A stretch of 44,764 bases of DNA from Prolixibacteraceae bacterium. Lineage in GTDB: Bacteria; Bacteroidota; Bacteroidia; Bacteroidales; Prolixibacteraceae. Of this stretch, positions 26,022 through 35,305 are shown in pieces. The notes below the pieces were generated by a model that was given only the letters and a program-made list of their open reading frames with translations, was not told where the DNA came from and did not search any database. The translations under genes were made by a program, and so were the position numbers. Each line of letters begins with the position of its first letter. Position 1 is the first letter of the stretch. The DNA is taken from positions 1 to 44,764 of the forward strand of contig WTWZ01000044.1 in assembly GCA_009773765.1 (NCBI GenBank), in the 5' to 3' direction.

Positions 26022-29000
26022 TTACCCGGTTATCTTAGTTTCCTTATACCAATTAGCCGGTTTATCGAATTCGTTTATGGCCGAATACTCCTTTGCCTGA
26101 TGCATAAATGCCTGAAGCCGTGTTTCGTTACTGCTGTCTTCCTGCCCGTCGTAGGCATAATTGAGCCACGGAATATTGTGGTGGTCTTTTTTGAAATCGT
26201 TTGAAACCGCGCAAATAATGGTTCCCGGCATACAGGTAAACGGTAAAATATTGGCCACCCCCGAAATATCCGTTTCAACCAGTCCTGCAGCCGAACCCAG
26301 CGCTATAGGCGGGTCGCCGTCGTAATCTTTATGAATGTAGGGGCTGCAAAGTTTCAGTATTTCATCAATTTCAAGTTCTTTTCTCATCGTGAGGTAACCG
26401 CTTACTTTTCCCGAAAGTTTTTTTGCCACATAGTGCTGATAAACCTGCTGTACCTTCGATTTGAAAAGGCCTTTCAGGTCGCCCTTCCAAACGCTGTCGC
26501 GCCAGTAGCGGTATGATGAATAATGCAGCCACTCTCCAAATGGTGAAATAATCGTTTCGGCCCCTAGCGCTTCCAGCCGTTCAATCAGATGTCCGCTGCA
26601 AAATGGGTTGTCGCGCATAAAAATCTCACCTACAACGGCTATCACTGGTTTGCGTTTTCCCAGGTTTGCTTCTACCGCATGAAAAGCTTTACCTGCCCTT
26701 TCGAGCACTGAACCAACATTTTTTGCTCCGTCTGTCACTGCATTCTCAAGTTCTGTGCGGTATTTCAGATATACTTTATCCGATTCCCCTTTCACCAGTT
26801 CGTAAGGCCTGCGTTCCTGCAGCAACCTGCGGAGTAAATCGAGGCCCACAATTCCGCTCCAGGCATTCTTTCTGAATGTTTTCGAATCTTTACCTGCCAG
26901 ATCGGCATAAGCGTTATCATTGCTTGGCGTCATAAGGTGAACATCATCAAAACCCAGTTTATCGAAAATAATCCGGTGAAGTTTATTATAATCGCCAAAT
27001 CGGCAAGGCCCATTGTGGTTAGGCATAAAAAAGCTGACCTTTTTGGGGTCGATTCCCGGTTCCATTAATTTTTTCAGGAAGTTGCCGGTGGTACAAATTG
27101 CGGGGAAACACTCCTGCCCGCTGGTATGTTTACGGGCAATTTCCAAATCTGCTGTATCCTGCATTGGCAGCACCTTGGCGTCAATACCACAACTTCGTGC
27201 AGCGGCGGCAATCATGTAAACAGTATCGCCGGCATAAGGAAGATACAGCGTCCGGCCATCCAGATTTTTTGAATGAATAACTTTTGGTTTCTCAATTTCA
27301 GTTTTTACGCCTTTTACTTTCTGATAACCAGCCAGACTGTCGAGGAAAGCTTCGCATCGGGTAATCAAACCGGCATCGGCGCTGTGCTCGTCAACTTCGA
27401 TGTGCAGGTAAGGTTTTCCTTTCATTTCCCTGCGCACAAAATGGGTAAGGAACGAATCTGGCCCACACCTGAAATTTCCCATGTAAACCGCGTAAAGATT
27501 ATCGTTTTTGCGCACAATCCGGCTGGCCGAGAGGATTTTCTGCCCGCTTGGCCAGTACATCATTTTATAATCATCAAAAATATTTTCCTCGAAAAGTGGA
27601 AGAAAATCAACCGGAATTGGAAGTGTATCCAGATTAATCAGTTTTTCCACCAACCGCAAATTAAGCAGCGGATCGGTGGTATTGTATTGGCGGCCCAGAA
27701 TTACCAGCGCCTTTTTATCTTTTGGCAGATTGGCCATCACTTCTTTTCCGCGCTGAAAAACTGCATCCTCAAATCGCATTTGTGCAGCATCGGCAATATC
27801 AATCACCCTTTTGGTTTTCAATACCGGAATATCAAACTTTTCTTTCATAAAAGCCGAAAGTTCCTTTTTCAGCACCCTTTCGAAATAACGGAAATGAAGA
27901 GTTGGCGTAAGAAACAACCTGCGGATTTTTGTGTCGGTGAAAGCGCTGCGCACAATAAAGGGATACGACTGTATCCACGGGCAGTTGCAGTTATTTGTAG
28001 GGTTATCTTTTTTGCCTTTTGCATTTACAATAAAGGGCTGGAATATATAATCGACTTTTTTACTTAACAGATTTTCAACATGCCCGTGCATCAACTCCAC
28101 TGGAAGACAGGTCTCTGAAACCATGAGTTCGATTGAACGGGTAACTATTTGCTGATTAGATGGTTCGGAAAGCACAATCCTGAAACCCAACTGTTCGAAA
28201 AAGGTCCTCCAGAATGGAAACTGCTGATAAAATAACGTCAAAGCGCGCGGAATCCCAATTGTAATTTTACCATTTTCGGGCTCTTCGCGGAAATCGCCCA
28301 TTAACATGCCCAACCGTTCTTCAAACAAATTCGGAATATCTTTCCCTTTTCCTTTGCGTTCGTCGAGTTCATATTTCTCACAGCGGCCGCCGTAAAACAA
28401 TTTTTTCGATTCACCTTCAATTTTAATCTGCTGAATCTCGCAGTCGTTGGTACAGGCGTGGCAGGTGAAACTGGAAATTGCAAAAGGTATTTTACTTATA
28501 TTAAATCCTTTAAACCTTGTTTTCTGGCCTTCTGCCATCGAATTTCGAGCCAGGATTGCAGCGCCAATTGCCCCGGTAACATCGAAATGAGGAGGAATAA
28601 TAATCGATTTGCCTGTTATTTTTTCGAATGCCGCAACAACGGCTTTGTTGTTGGTAACCCCGCCCTGAAAAAATATTTTTTTGCCAACAGGTTTATCGCC
28701 AACCACTTTATGAATATAATTCTGAACAATTGAATATGCCAGGCCGCCCACCAAATCGGCAATATCGGCGCCTTTCTGCTGATGCGAATTCAGATCAGAT
28801 TCCATAAAAACAGTACATCTGTCACCAAGACGTACAGGTTTTTCAGATTTGAAAGCCAGGCCGGCAAACTGCCCTACAATTGATATATTGAGTTTATCGG
28901 CCTGTTCTTCAAGAAAAGAACCTGTTCCCGCTGCACAAACCTTGTTCATTTCAAAGTCAACCACTACCCCATTCTCAATACTAATGTACTTTGAGTCCTG

Positions 29001-30320
29001 TCCGCCAATTTCAAAAATGGTATCCACTGTCGGATCGTAAGCAATGGCGGCAGTTGCCTGCGCTGTAATCTCGTTCTGTATGGTGTCGGCGCCAATAAAA
29101 TCTCCGGTCAGGTAGCGGCCAGAACCGGTAGCGCCTGCCCCTATTACAGAAACGTGTTCCCCAATTTCTTCATAAATTTCCTTTAATCCGCGCTGAATGG
29201 CATTTAACGGTTTTGATGCTGTTGGCAAATAACGGCGGGCAACAACATTATTTTCACTGTCGATCAATACCACATTTGTACTGAGCGAACCTACATCGAC
29301 GCCAAGAAAGACTTCGGTTTTGGCCCCGTCTTTCGGAATTTCCTTAACCGTTATGTTATACTCTGCTTTTGACAGGGTTAAAATTTCCAGTCGTGCTGTA
29401 TTGTTTCTGTCGCTTGTCAGGTAATTGTTTAATTCTTCTATTCCCTTAAATGGCGAAACCTGTCCGTTTTGATTTTTTAAAGTATGTAATATTGCGCCCA
29501 AAGCGCCCATTGACGCATGATATTCGGGGATTAAAAGTTCACTTTCTTCGAGTTCAAAAATTTCTCTGAAAGCGCGTACCATTCCAATATTGGCAGCTAC
29601 GCCACCCTGAAAAATGAATGGTTTTTCAAATTTTTTGCCACGGCCAAGCGTGCTTTTAAAATTGCGGGCAACAGCAAAACACAACCCTGCAACAATATCG
29701 TGCAGCGGAGTGGCAATTTGTTGCAGGTGAATCATATCGCTTTTGGCAAAAACGCTGCACCGGCCGGCAATACGGGGCGGATTTTCTGACATTAATGCCA
29801 GTTCACCAAATTTCTTTATAATCGGAACTTCAATGCGGCTGGCCTGCTGGTCGAGAAATGAACCAGTACCGGCGGCGCAAAGACTGTTCATCGAAAAATC
29901 GGAAAGTCTTGAATAGTCCGTAGTAGTTCCATTCTCCATGAAAATGAGCTTTGAATCTTCGCCACCCATTTCGATTATGGTCCGGATATGGGGATACAAT
30001 TCGCCCACCGAAGAGGCCTGTGCAATTATTTCGTTTACAAAAACGCCACCTGTCAGTTCGGCCGCCTGTTTTCCTCCAGAGCCGGTAAAAGCAATGCTTC
30101 CGATGGTTTCAAAACCATATTCAAGTACAATCTCGTCGAGAACCCTCAGCAAAACATCAAATGGTTTGCCGTAACAGTATTCGTAACGGTTGGCCAGAAT
30201 ATTTTTATCGTCGTCAATCAACACGGCGTTTACTGAAATTGAACCAATATCTAAACCCAGGTGGTATTTTGAATTTTCTGAACTTCTAAATTGCTGGCTT
30301 TCTTCATCTTGCTTTTTCAT
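26022..30320 (-). CDS. Large 2-hydroxyacyl-CoA dehydratase activase-like protein
   Basis: A 1432-residue cytoplasmic protein with two BadF/BcrA-type ATPase domains in tandem. The first starts YHLGLDIGSISVNAVLID and contains EMGGEDSKLI and CAAGTGSFLDQQ; the second starts EVFLGVDVGSLSTNVVLID with IGGQDSKYI and CAAGTGSFLEEQ. The paired Cys residues would hold a bridging 4Fe-4S cluster. A DUF2229-type domain follows (IGIPRALTLFYQQFPFW), then a dehydratase-subunit-like C-terminus with scattered Cys (GQECFPAICTTG, NGPCRFGDYN, FTCMPGTIICAV). Family members activate 2-hydroxyacyl-CoA dehydratases or benzoyl-CoA reductases by ATP-driven electron transfer, but the stand-alone large form has no proven substrate. 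Confidence 0.88.
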   Translation of the reverse strand: MKKQDEESQQFRSSENSKYHLGLDIGSISVNAVLIDDDKNILANRYEYCYGKPFDVLLRVLDEIVLEYGFETIGSIAFTGSGGKQAAELTGGVFVNEIIAQASSVGELYPHIRTIIEMGGEDSKLIFMENGTTTDYSRLSDFSMNSLCAAGTGSFLDQQASRIEVPIIKKFGELALMSENPPRIAGRCSVFAKSDMIHLQQIATPLHDIVAGLCFAVARNFKSTLGRGKKFEKPFIFQGGVAANIGMVRAFREIFELEESELLIPEYHASMGALGAILHTLKNQNGQVSPFKGIEELNNYLTSDRNNTARLEILTLSKAEYNITVKEIPKDGAKTEVFLGVDVGSLSTNVVLIDSENNVVARRYLPTASKPLNAIQRGLKEIYEEIGEHVSVIGAGATGSGRYLTGDFIGADTIQNEITAQATAAIAYDPTVDTIFEIGGQDSKYISIENGVVVDFEMNKVCAAGTGSFLEEQADKLNISIVGQFAGLAFKSEKPVRLGDRCTVFMESDLNSHQQKGADIADLVGGLAYSIVQNYIHKVVGDKPVGKKIFFQGGVTNNKAVVAAFEKITGKSIIIPPHFDVTGAIGAAILARNSMAEGQKTRFKGFNISKIPFAISSFTCHACTNDCEIQQIKIEGESKKLFYGGRCEKYELDERKGKGKDIPNLFEERLGMLMGDFREEPENGKITIGIPRALTLFYQQFPFWRTFFEQLGFRIVLSEPSNQQIVTRSIELMVSETCLPVELMHGHVENLLSKKVDYIFQPFIVNAKGKKDNPTNNCNCPWIQSYPFIVRSAFTDTKIRRLFLTPTLHFRYFERVLKKELSAFMKEKFDIPVLKTKRVIDIADAAQMRFEDAVFQRGKEVMANLPKDKKALVILGRQYNTTDPLLNLRLVEKLINLDTLPIPVDFLPLFEENIFDDYKMMYWPSGQKILSASRIVRKNDNLYAVYMGNFRCGPDSFLTHFVRREMKGKPYLHIEVDEHSADAGLITRCEAFLDSLAGYQKVKGVKTEIEKPKVIHSKNLDGRTLYLPYAGDTVYMIAAAARSCGIDAKVLPMQDTADLEIARKHTSGQECFPAICTTGNFLKKLMEPGIDPKKVSFFMPNHNGPCRFGDYNKLHRIIFDKLGFDDVHLMTPSNDNAYADLAGKDSKTFRKNAWSGIVGLDLLRRLLQERRPYELVKGESDKVYLKYRTELENAVTDGAKNVGSVLERAGKAFHAVEANLGKRKPVIAVVGEIFMRDNPFCSGHLIERLEALGAETIISPFGEWLHYSSYRYWRDSVWKGDLKGLFKSKVQQVYQHYVAKKLSGKVSGYLTMRKELEIDEILKLCSPYIHKDYDGDPPIALGSAAGLVETDISGVANILPFTCMPGTIICAVSNDFKKDHHNIPWLNYAYDGQEDSSNETRLQAFMHQAKEYSAINEFDKPANWYKETKITG

Positions 30321-30530
30321 AATTACAGGTTTAAATCATTCAAAAACAAAAAGACAGTAAAGTTAAGCTCCCCTTATGATATGTTTTTTTAGTAAACTCA
30401 AGTTGTAAATATATACTAAAAATACGTTATCCCGGCATCCTGAATCAAGGTAGGCGCCTATTTAAAATAAAGTATTTTTCAGCTATTCTGTATAAATTAA
30501 CTGCTTCTAATTCAAAAACCGGAATTTTAT

Positions 30531-30839
30531 TTAATCATTACCATCTTTAAAATGCTGCTTTGCCTTATAAAAAGCCTCTGACATTGATTTGAAGGATGAT
30601 TTAAACCCTTCCTGGATATCATCCCAGGCTTCTTCGGAAGCATCATCAATTTCTTCCCATTTTTTCTTTGCCTGTTCATATTTCAGTTCAAGCTCCTTTA
30701 CGTAAGGATCAATTTTATCCTGTGCTTCTTTGGCCCCCAAATGCAATTGAAGTTTTGCTTCATCCATTTTTGTTTGCCAATTGCTGATCTCTTCTTTCAG
30801 TTGTTCCTTTAATTTGTTTTTTTCTGTTTGATTTTCCAT
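30531..30839 (-). CDS. Small charged helical protein
   Basis: A 102-residue protein made almost entirely of charged amphipathic helix: NKLKEQLKEEISNWQTKMDE, then QDKIDPYVKELELKYEQAKK and DDIQEGFKSSFKSMSEAF. A coiled coil is likely, and there is no signal peptide. It resembles small stress or cytoplasmic proteins with repeated helices, but I cannot name a family with certainty. It follows the permease gene by 53 bases on the same strand and is probably cotranscribed with it. Confidence 0.65.
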   Translation of the reverse strand: MENQTEKNKLKEQLKEEISNWQTKMDEAKLQLHLGAKEAQDKIDPYVKELELKYEQAKKKWEEIDDASEEAWDDIQEGFKSSFKSMSEAFYKAKQHFKDGND

Positions 30840-30892
30840 CTTTCAATTCATTAAATTTGTTTATATCTTATTTTAACATAATTAATTAGCGT

Positions 30893-31981
30893 TTATTCAA
30901 TATTTTTTTCATTTGTTTTTGTATTAAGCCATCCGATGGCGAGTTGGTATCCGAGTGTAAGAATAATCGCACCAGTAAACAGGCCAATAAATCCGTTAAA
31001 TATAAATCCGCCAATAGTACCCATAAATACAACTATCATTGGTGCAGGCGCTCCAATTCCCATCATTAGTGGCCTGAGAAAATTGTCGATAACTCCGATA
31101 AAAATCATCCAGATGGTTAGCAATATCGCAGTAGTTGTATCGGCTGCTGTCCAGATATAAATAACCACACCTGCTGAAACCGGGAAAATTCCGATTTGGA
31201 CAATACATAAAACCATCCCAATTAACGCCCATAACCCGGCTAATGGGACCCCGGCCATAATCATTCCGAGACCGGCAAGCAGTCCTTGTATAAAAGCTAC
31301 CCCAATTATGCCCCTTGCTACATTGCGAACTGTGGAAGCAACCGATTCTTTCATCGCCTCACCCTGTTTCCCGACCAATCTCGCAAAAAACATACTGGCA
31401 AGTTCTGCCCCATGTTCGCCAAAAACCATTAAAACACCCGAAACAAGTATAGAGGCCATCAGTAAAAGGATTCCCATTCCTGCACTCGATATAAGATCAA
31501 GAAGTTTAAACCCTATGGGTTTTATGGTATCTGCATGTTTGCTATAAAAATCAGTGAGGTTGTCCGATGCCTCCATCCATAGGTTATATAATGGATTACC
31601 AATAAAAGGCCAGTTCTTAATATTTTCGTCAGGTGGTGGTATTTGCATATTTTCAACGCCGTATGTCTCATTAAGGGCCTTAAACTCATCAACGGTAGCC
31701 AAGGTCAGCATGGTTGCCGGTCCAATTATCAACAAGAACATAATCAGCGTAATAATTAAAGCCGAAATCCATTTGCGCCCTTTTAAAATAAGGGTTAACT
31801 TTTTATGAAGCGGGAACAAAGTTATTGCCAGCACAGTACCCCAGATAAGCAGGTTAATAAATGGCTTGATAATCTCGAAACAGAAATACAGTAATATTGA
31901 AAGGGCCAGTAACTGTAAAGCAGAATGAATTACTTTATTATCAAATAATATATGGTTGCTTTCTTTTTCATTGGAATCCAT
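30893..31981 (-). CDS. AI-2E/PerM-family membrane permease
   Basis: A 362-residue membrane protein of the AI-2 exporter superfamily. It has an N-terminal pair of helices (LLALSILLYFCFEIIKPFINLLIWGTVLA in overview), a soluble middle region, then GIIGVAFIQGLLAGLGMIMAGVP, the WALIGMVLCIVQIG helix, and DNFLRPLMMGIGAPAP, the family's most conserved loop. Members have been linked to export of autoinducer 2, sodium/proton exchange or other small solutes, so the substrate is open. Confidence 0.87.
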   Translation of the reverse strand: MDSNEKESNHILFDNKVIHSALQLLALSILLYFCFEIIKPFINLLIWGTVLAITLFPLHKKLTLILKGRKWISALIITLIMFLLIIGPATMLTLATVDEFKALNETYGVENMQIPPPDENIKNWPFIGNPLYNLWMEASDNLTDFYSKHADTIKPIGFKLLDLISSAGMGILLLMASILVSGVLMVFGEHGAELASMFFARLVGKQGEAMKESVASTVRNVARGIIGVAFIQGLLAGLGMIMAGVPLAGLWALIGMVLCIVQIGIFPVSAGVVIYIWTAADTTTAILLTIWMIFIGVIDNFLRPLMMGIGAPAPMIVVFMGTIGGFIFNGFIGLFTGAIILTLGYQLAIGWLNTKTNEKNIE

Positions 31982-32009
31982 ATTTGCAGTTTTAAGTGAT
32001 TTTAAATTT

Positions 32010-32017
32010 CAAATATA
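32010..32017 (-). promoter_or_regulatory. Candidate -7 element for the permease gene
   Basis: On the minus strand this reads TATATTTG, matching TAnnTTTG, 28 bases before the permease ATG at 31981. No convincing -33 element. Confidence 0.4.
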
Positions 32018-32163
32018 GATGATTTTATTCTTTCCTGCAGATTTCCCCGGCTCTTTAGTTAAACCGTAAAAATACGCCCATAAAACACAACTCTTTGCGC
32101 GAAAAACACAAGGGAAAAAGTTTGCGAAAAGGTAAATTTACAAAATGATATTATTGAATTACA

Positions 32164-32197
32164 GGAGAATACCGAAAATCCTTTTTTACAGAGTAGG
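32164..32197 (+). ncRNA. Leader hairpin motif, copy 1 (before the ABM/MFS genes)
   Basis: GGA (32164) and TCC (32179) close a loop reading GAATACCGAAAA; after nine bases comes GAGTAGG (32191-32197). The same layout recurs four more times in this plus-strand gene cluster (34134, 35257, 35917, 37595). Here the third pair is A-T, where copies 2 and 3 have C-G. It lies about 150 bases before the first gene. Nothing else is seen in 32018-32163. Confidence 0.45.
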
Positions 32198-32201
32198 TTA
32201 A

Positions 32202-32339
32202 TTATTAAACCGGAAAGAAGATATAAAAGAAGTTATAGATTTTATACAAAACGATAAAGGCGGATTAAGGCTAAAACCCGACTGGGATTATCCTGAAGGA
32301 GAACGAAATCAAAGTTTTGAACAATGGATAAACGAATAA
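32202..32339 (+). pseudogene. 3' remnant of an unidentified gene
   Basis: A 45-codon frame without any usual start codon ends at the stop 32337-32339. It encodes a well-formed tail: DIKEVIDFIQNDKGG, then LRLKPDWDYPEGERNQSFEQ. The reading frame just upstream in another phase (from about 32130, ...ELQENTENPFLQSRLIIKPE) also looks protein-like, so this may be a frameshifted and truncated small gene. I do not recognise the family. Confidence 0.35.
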
Positions 32340-32350
32340 AAAATTAAATA

Positions 32351-32695
32351 ATGAAAAAGATTCAAATCACAGCAAAGTTTAAAATCCACGACGGTAAAGT
32401 GGAAGAGTTTAAAAAAATTGCAGCGCGATGTGTGCCTGTTGTAAAAGCAAATGAAACGGGTGCATTACAGTACGACTGGTATTTTAATCCGGGCGAAACG
32501 GAGTGTGTTGTCCGCGAAACTTATACCGATTCAAATGCAGTTCTGGCGCACCTCGGGAACGTGGGCGGACTACTGGGGCAACTTTTATCCTTGTCTGATT
32601 TTGAGGCTGAGATTTACGGAAAAATGTCGGAAGACCTGAAAAATGCGGTATCCGACTTGAATGTAAAAGTATATTCTTTTTACCAGGGGCTGTGA
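32351..32695 (+). CDS. Antibiotic-biosynthesis-monooxygenase (ABM)-fold protein
   Basis: A 114-residue protein with the ABM dimeric alpha/beta-barrel pattern: IQITAKFKIHDGKVEEFKKIA, then GALQYDWYFNPGETECVVRETYTDSNAVLAH in overview. The family includes monooxygenases that act on quinol or anthraquinol rings without cofactor, and stress-related proteins of unknown activity. It is the first gene of the plus-strand cluster, and its stop overlaps the GTG start of the transporter gene (GTGA), so the two are coupled. Confidence 0.82.
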   Translation: MKKIQITAKFKIHDGKVEEFKKIAARCVPVVKANETGALQYDWYFNPGETECVVRETYTDSNAVLAHLGNVGGLLGQLLSLSDFEAEIYGKMSEDLKNAVSDLNVKVYSFYQGL

Positions 32696-34068
32696 AAAAA
32701 TTAATTATCTATCGATTTCCTTCACTTTCAGAAAATGCAGTTTTGCGGTATCTTTCATTTTCTGCGCTCTACCTTGCTCAGGGCATTCCTGAAGGCCTGG
32801 TTATATTTGGCATTCCGGCATGGATGGCCATGAATGGAAAAAGTCCGGCTGAAATTGGCAGTTTCGCCGCAGTAGCTATTCTTCCATGGAGTTTTAAAAT
32901 TGTTGCCGCTCCATTGATGGACAGGTTTACGTACCTGCCAATGGGCAGAAGAAGGCCATGGATAATTTTCGGACAAACCGGTTTGATTGTCAGTTTCTTA
33001 TCGATGGCTTTTATTCCCGACCCTTTGAATAATTTAAATTTATTAATGATTGCCGCTTTTTCTGTCAGCCTGTTTAGCGTTTTTCAGGATATAGGAGTCG
33101 ATGGAATGGCCATCGATATTTTACCTGTCGATCAGCAGGCAAGGGCAAACGGTTTGATGTGGGGCTCCAAAACACTTGGCATTTCGGCTTCGGTTGCAGC
33201 GGGCAGTTTTATCATAAACACTTACGGTTTCTTTTATGCGATTTCAGCGTTGTCGTTCTTTGTATTACTGATAATGATTGTTCCGGTTTTCCTCAGGGAA
33301 CGTCCCGGCGAAAAAATAATGCCCTGGACAAAAGGTAAAACTTCGGAAATTTCGGGCAAGTTGCAATTGCACAGTTGGAGAGCTATTTTAAAAAGTCTTT
33401 ACCAGGTATTCTTCCTGCGGGTCAGCATTATTATGGGAGTGGCAGTTTTTAGCTACTGCATTGGCAGAGGCCTGATTAGGGCTGTGTTGCCGGTGTTTAC
33501 CGTCCAGGAACTTGGCTGGACAGATGTCAGCTATTCACAAACATTTGCCACTGTGAACATGATATCCGGAATCCTCGGAATGTTTGTAGCCGGCGCACTT
33601 ATCGACTTTTTTGGCAAAATCAGAATGATGACCATTTATTTACTCTGTTTAATTGGAGTTGTTTTGATAATGACATTGATGAAAAACTACTGGCAAAATG
33701 ATTTGGTTATTTATGGCTTTTTCGCTGGATTTTTTATTCTCGACACTTTTATAACCATTGCTGTTTTTGCCACCGCCATGCAGCTTTGCTGGAAAAGAAT
33801 TTCTGCAACGCAATTCACCCTTTTTATGGCAATTGCAAACCTGGGACTTGCTGCCGGGGCGAGATTGCTTGGCCCGTTAACCGAAAATCTGAACTGGGAA
33901 TATGTAATTCTCTCTGTAGTCATTTTTTCTTCAGTAATGTTGGTGTTAATCAGGTACATTCATTTCGACAGTCATCTGATAAAAGTAAACCGGCTGGAAG
34001 CGATGCAGCTGGCGAAAGATGATGAGGAATTAGTACCAGTGACTGAAAACATTAGGATAACAGCTTAA
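32692..34068 (+). CDS. MFS transporter
   Basis: A 458-residue membrane protein with about 12 hydrophobic helices. The region LMDRFTYLPMGRRRPWIIFG matches the MFS loop 2-3 signature in the form seen in AmpG/PucC-like and sugar-transporter branches. A GTG start at 32692 is used because it overlaps the ABM stop and precedes the first helix (VLRYLSFSALYLAQGIPEG). The substrate is unknown; AmpG-like muropeptide import is one option, uptake of the compound handled by the downstream enzymes another. Confidence 0.82.
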   Translation: MKKLIIYRFPSLSENAVLRYLSFSALYLAQGIPEGLVIFGIPAWMAMNGKSPAEIGSFAAVAILPWSFKIVAAPLMDRFTYLPMGRRRPWIIFGQTGLIVSFLSMAFIPDPLNNLNLLMIAAFSVSLFSVFQDIGVDGMAIDILPVDQQARANGLMWGSKTLGISASVAAGSFIINTYGFFYAISALSFFVLLIMIVPVFLRERPGEKIMPWTKGKTSEISGKLQLHSWRAILKSLYQVFFLRVSIIMGVAVFSYCIGRGLIRAVLPVFTVQELGWTDVSYSQTFATVNMISGILGMFVAGALIDFFGKIRMMTIYLLCLIGVVLIMTLMKNYWQNDLVIYGFFAGFFILDTFITIAVFATAMQLCWKRISATQFTLFMAIANLGLAAGARLLGPLTENLNWEYVILSVVIFSSVMLVLIRYIHFDSHLIKVNRLEAMQLAKDDEELVPVTENIRITA

Positions 34069-34116
34069 AAATCAATATAAAGTGGAAGCGGGAAACCACT
34101 CTAAAAACCGGCCTGT

Positions 34117-34161
34117 CCCGATCAGGTATCGGGGGCGAATCTGAAAAGCCATATTAGTAGG
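34117..34161 (+). ncRNA. Leader hairpin motif, copy 2 (before DUF3500), with an added upstream hairpin
   Basis: GGC (34134) pairs with GCC (34148) around GAATCTGAAAA, then AGTAGG at 34156. Directly upstream CCCGAT (34117-34122) pairs with ATCGGG (34128-34133), giving a second, GC-rich hairpin only in this copy. The 114-base gap between the MFS and DUF3500 genes holds nothing else except a small GTGG/CCAC hairpin near 34082. Confidence 0.5.
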
Positions 34162-34182
34162 AAAATTTAAAATTATGTTACA

Positions 34183-35238
34183 ATGAAAAAAACGTCTTTT
34201 CTGTCTGTCATTTTTCTCCTCTGTTTTGGCAATAGTTTTAGTCAATCCATTGAAGAAATCACCCCAGTAACCAACGATTTTCTGAAATCATTAAACGGGA
34301 AACAACTCCAGCAGGTAAGTTATGGGTTTAACGATTCTGCCCGAACGAAATGGACTAACCTGCCAGTGGGTATGGTTCCAAGGCCCGGAATAAAATATGG
34401 CGATTTATCTGCCGAAAGTAAAATCCGGTTTCACCATATTCTTACAACAGTTTTTAGTTCGCAGGGTTATTTAAAAACTACCAGTATTATGCAATTAGAC
34501 GATATTTTAAATGAAGTTATAGCAGATAAAAACAAAACTGGTAATTTACCTGATAAGAATTATGAAAGATTAAAAGATTTGCAATGGGGTTTTGAAAATT
34601 ACTATATATCACTCTGGGGAAAGCCGGGAGAAAACGATCCTTGGGGACTTAACTTTGGAGGGCATCACATTTCAATAAACTTAACCGTAAGTGGTGATGA
34701 ATTTTCGATAACACCCTTTTTCATTGGCTCTGATCCGGCCGAAGTACAGAATACAAAATACGCAGGAATAAGAGTATTGAGCAAAGAAGAAGATTACGGT
34801 TTTAATCTTATTAATTCCATGAACAAGGAACAGCAGTCAATTGCAACCATAAGCATGGACGTTCCCGGAGATATTATAACAAATCCAAAAAGTGACCAAC
34901 GCTTAACTGAATATTGGGGAATTAAAGCAAATAATCTTGATGGAAAACAAAAAGAAATTCTGGTTTTACTCATTAAAGAATACATAAAAAATCTTGAAAC
35001 AGAGAAATCTGCCAAATATTTATTAAAAATAGAAAAGTCAGGAATCGATAATATCTACTTTGCCTGGATTGGAGAATATGAACCTCAGAAACCTCATTAC
35101 TACATCATAAACGGCCCCGATTACCTGATTGAATATGATAATAAATCAGGAAATCATATACACGCTATCTGGCGCGAAAAGGGAAACGATTTTGGAGAAG
35201 ATATTTTAAAAGAACATTATCTGGAACACAAACATTAA
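34183..35238 (+). CDS. Exported DUF3500-family protein
   Basis: A 351-residue protein with a signal peptide (KKTSFLSVIFLLCFGNSFSQ) and DUF3500 features: VTNDFLKSLNGKQLQQVSY, WTNLPVGMVPRPGI, WGLNFGGHHISINLTV, FIGSDPAEV, and a C-terminal PDYLIEYDN with GNHIHAIWRE. The conserved His residues (GGHH, NHIH) suggest metal binding, but no activity is known to me. Its position between a transporter and a cytochrome c in an oxygenase-containing operon suggests a role in periplasmic oxidation of an organic substrate. Confidence 0.85.
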   Translation: MKKTSFLSVIFLLCFGNSFSQSIEEITPVTNDFLKSLNGKQLQQVSYGFNDSARTKWTNLPVGMVPRPGIKYGDLSAESKIRFHHILTTVFSSQGYLKTTSIMQLDDILNEVIADKNKTGNLPDKNYERLKDLQWGFENYYISLWGKPGENDPWGLNFGGHHISINLTVSGDEFSITPFFIGSDPAEVQNTKYAGIRVLSKEEDYGFNLINSMNKEQQSIATISMDVPGDIITNPKSDQRLTEYWGIKANNLDGKQKEILVLLIKEYIKNLETEKSAKYLLKIEKSGIDNIYFAWIGEYEPQKPHYYIINGPDYLIEYDNKSGNHIHAIWREKGNDFGEDILKEHYLEHKH

Positions 35239-35256
35239 CAAAAGGAATTTAAAAAG

Positions 35257-35284
35257 GGCGAATCCGAAAAGCCTTACGAGTAGG
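35257..35284 (+). ncRNA. Leader hairpin motif, copy 3 (before the cytochrome c gene)
   Basis: GGC (35257) pairs with GCC (35271) around GAATCCGAAAA; GAGTAGG follows at 35278-35284, 22 bases before the ATG. Nearly the same sequence as copy 2, including the AAAACTTAAAATTAT-like run after it. Confidence 0.5.
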
Positions 35285-35305
35285 AAAACTTAAAATTATA
35301 TTACC

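Noticed and set aside
27273-28067. 264-codon plus-strand frame inside the activase gene
   Set aside because: It lies opposite a strongly supported gene, has no family features and reads like a shadow of the coding strand.
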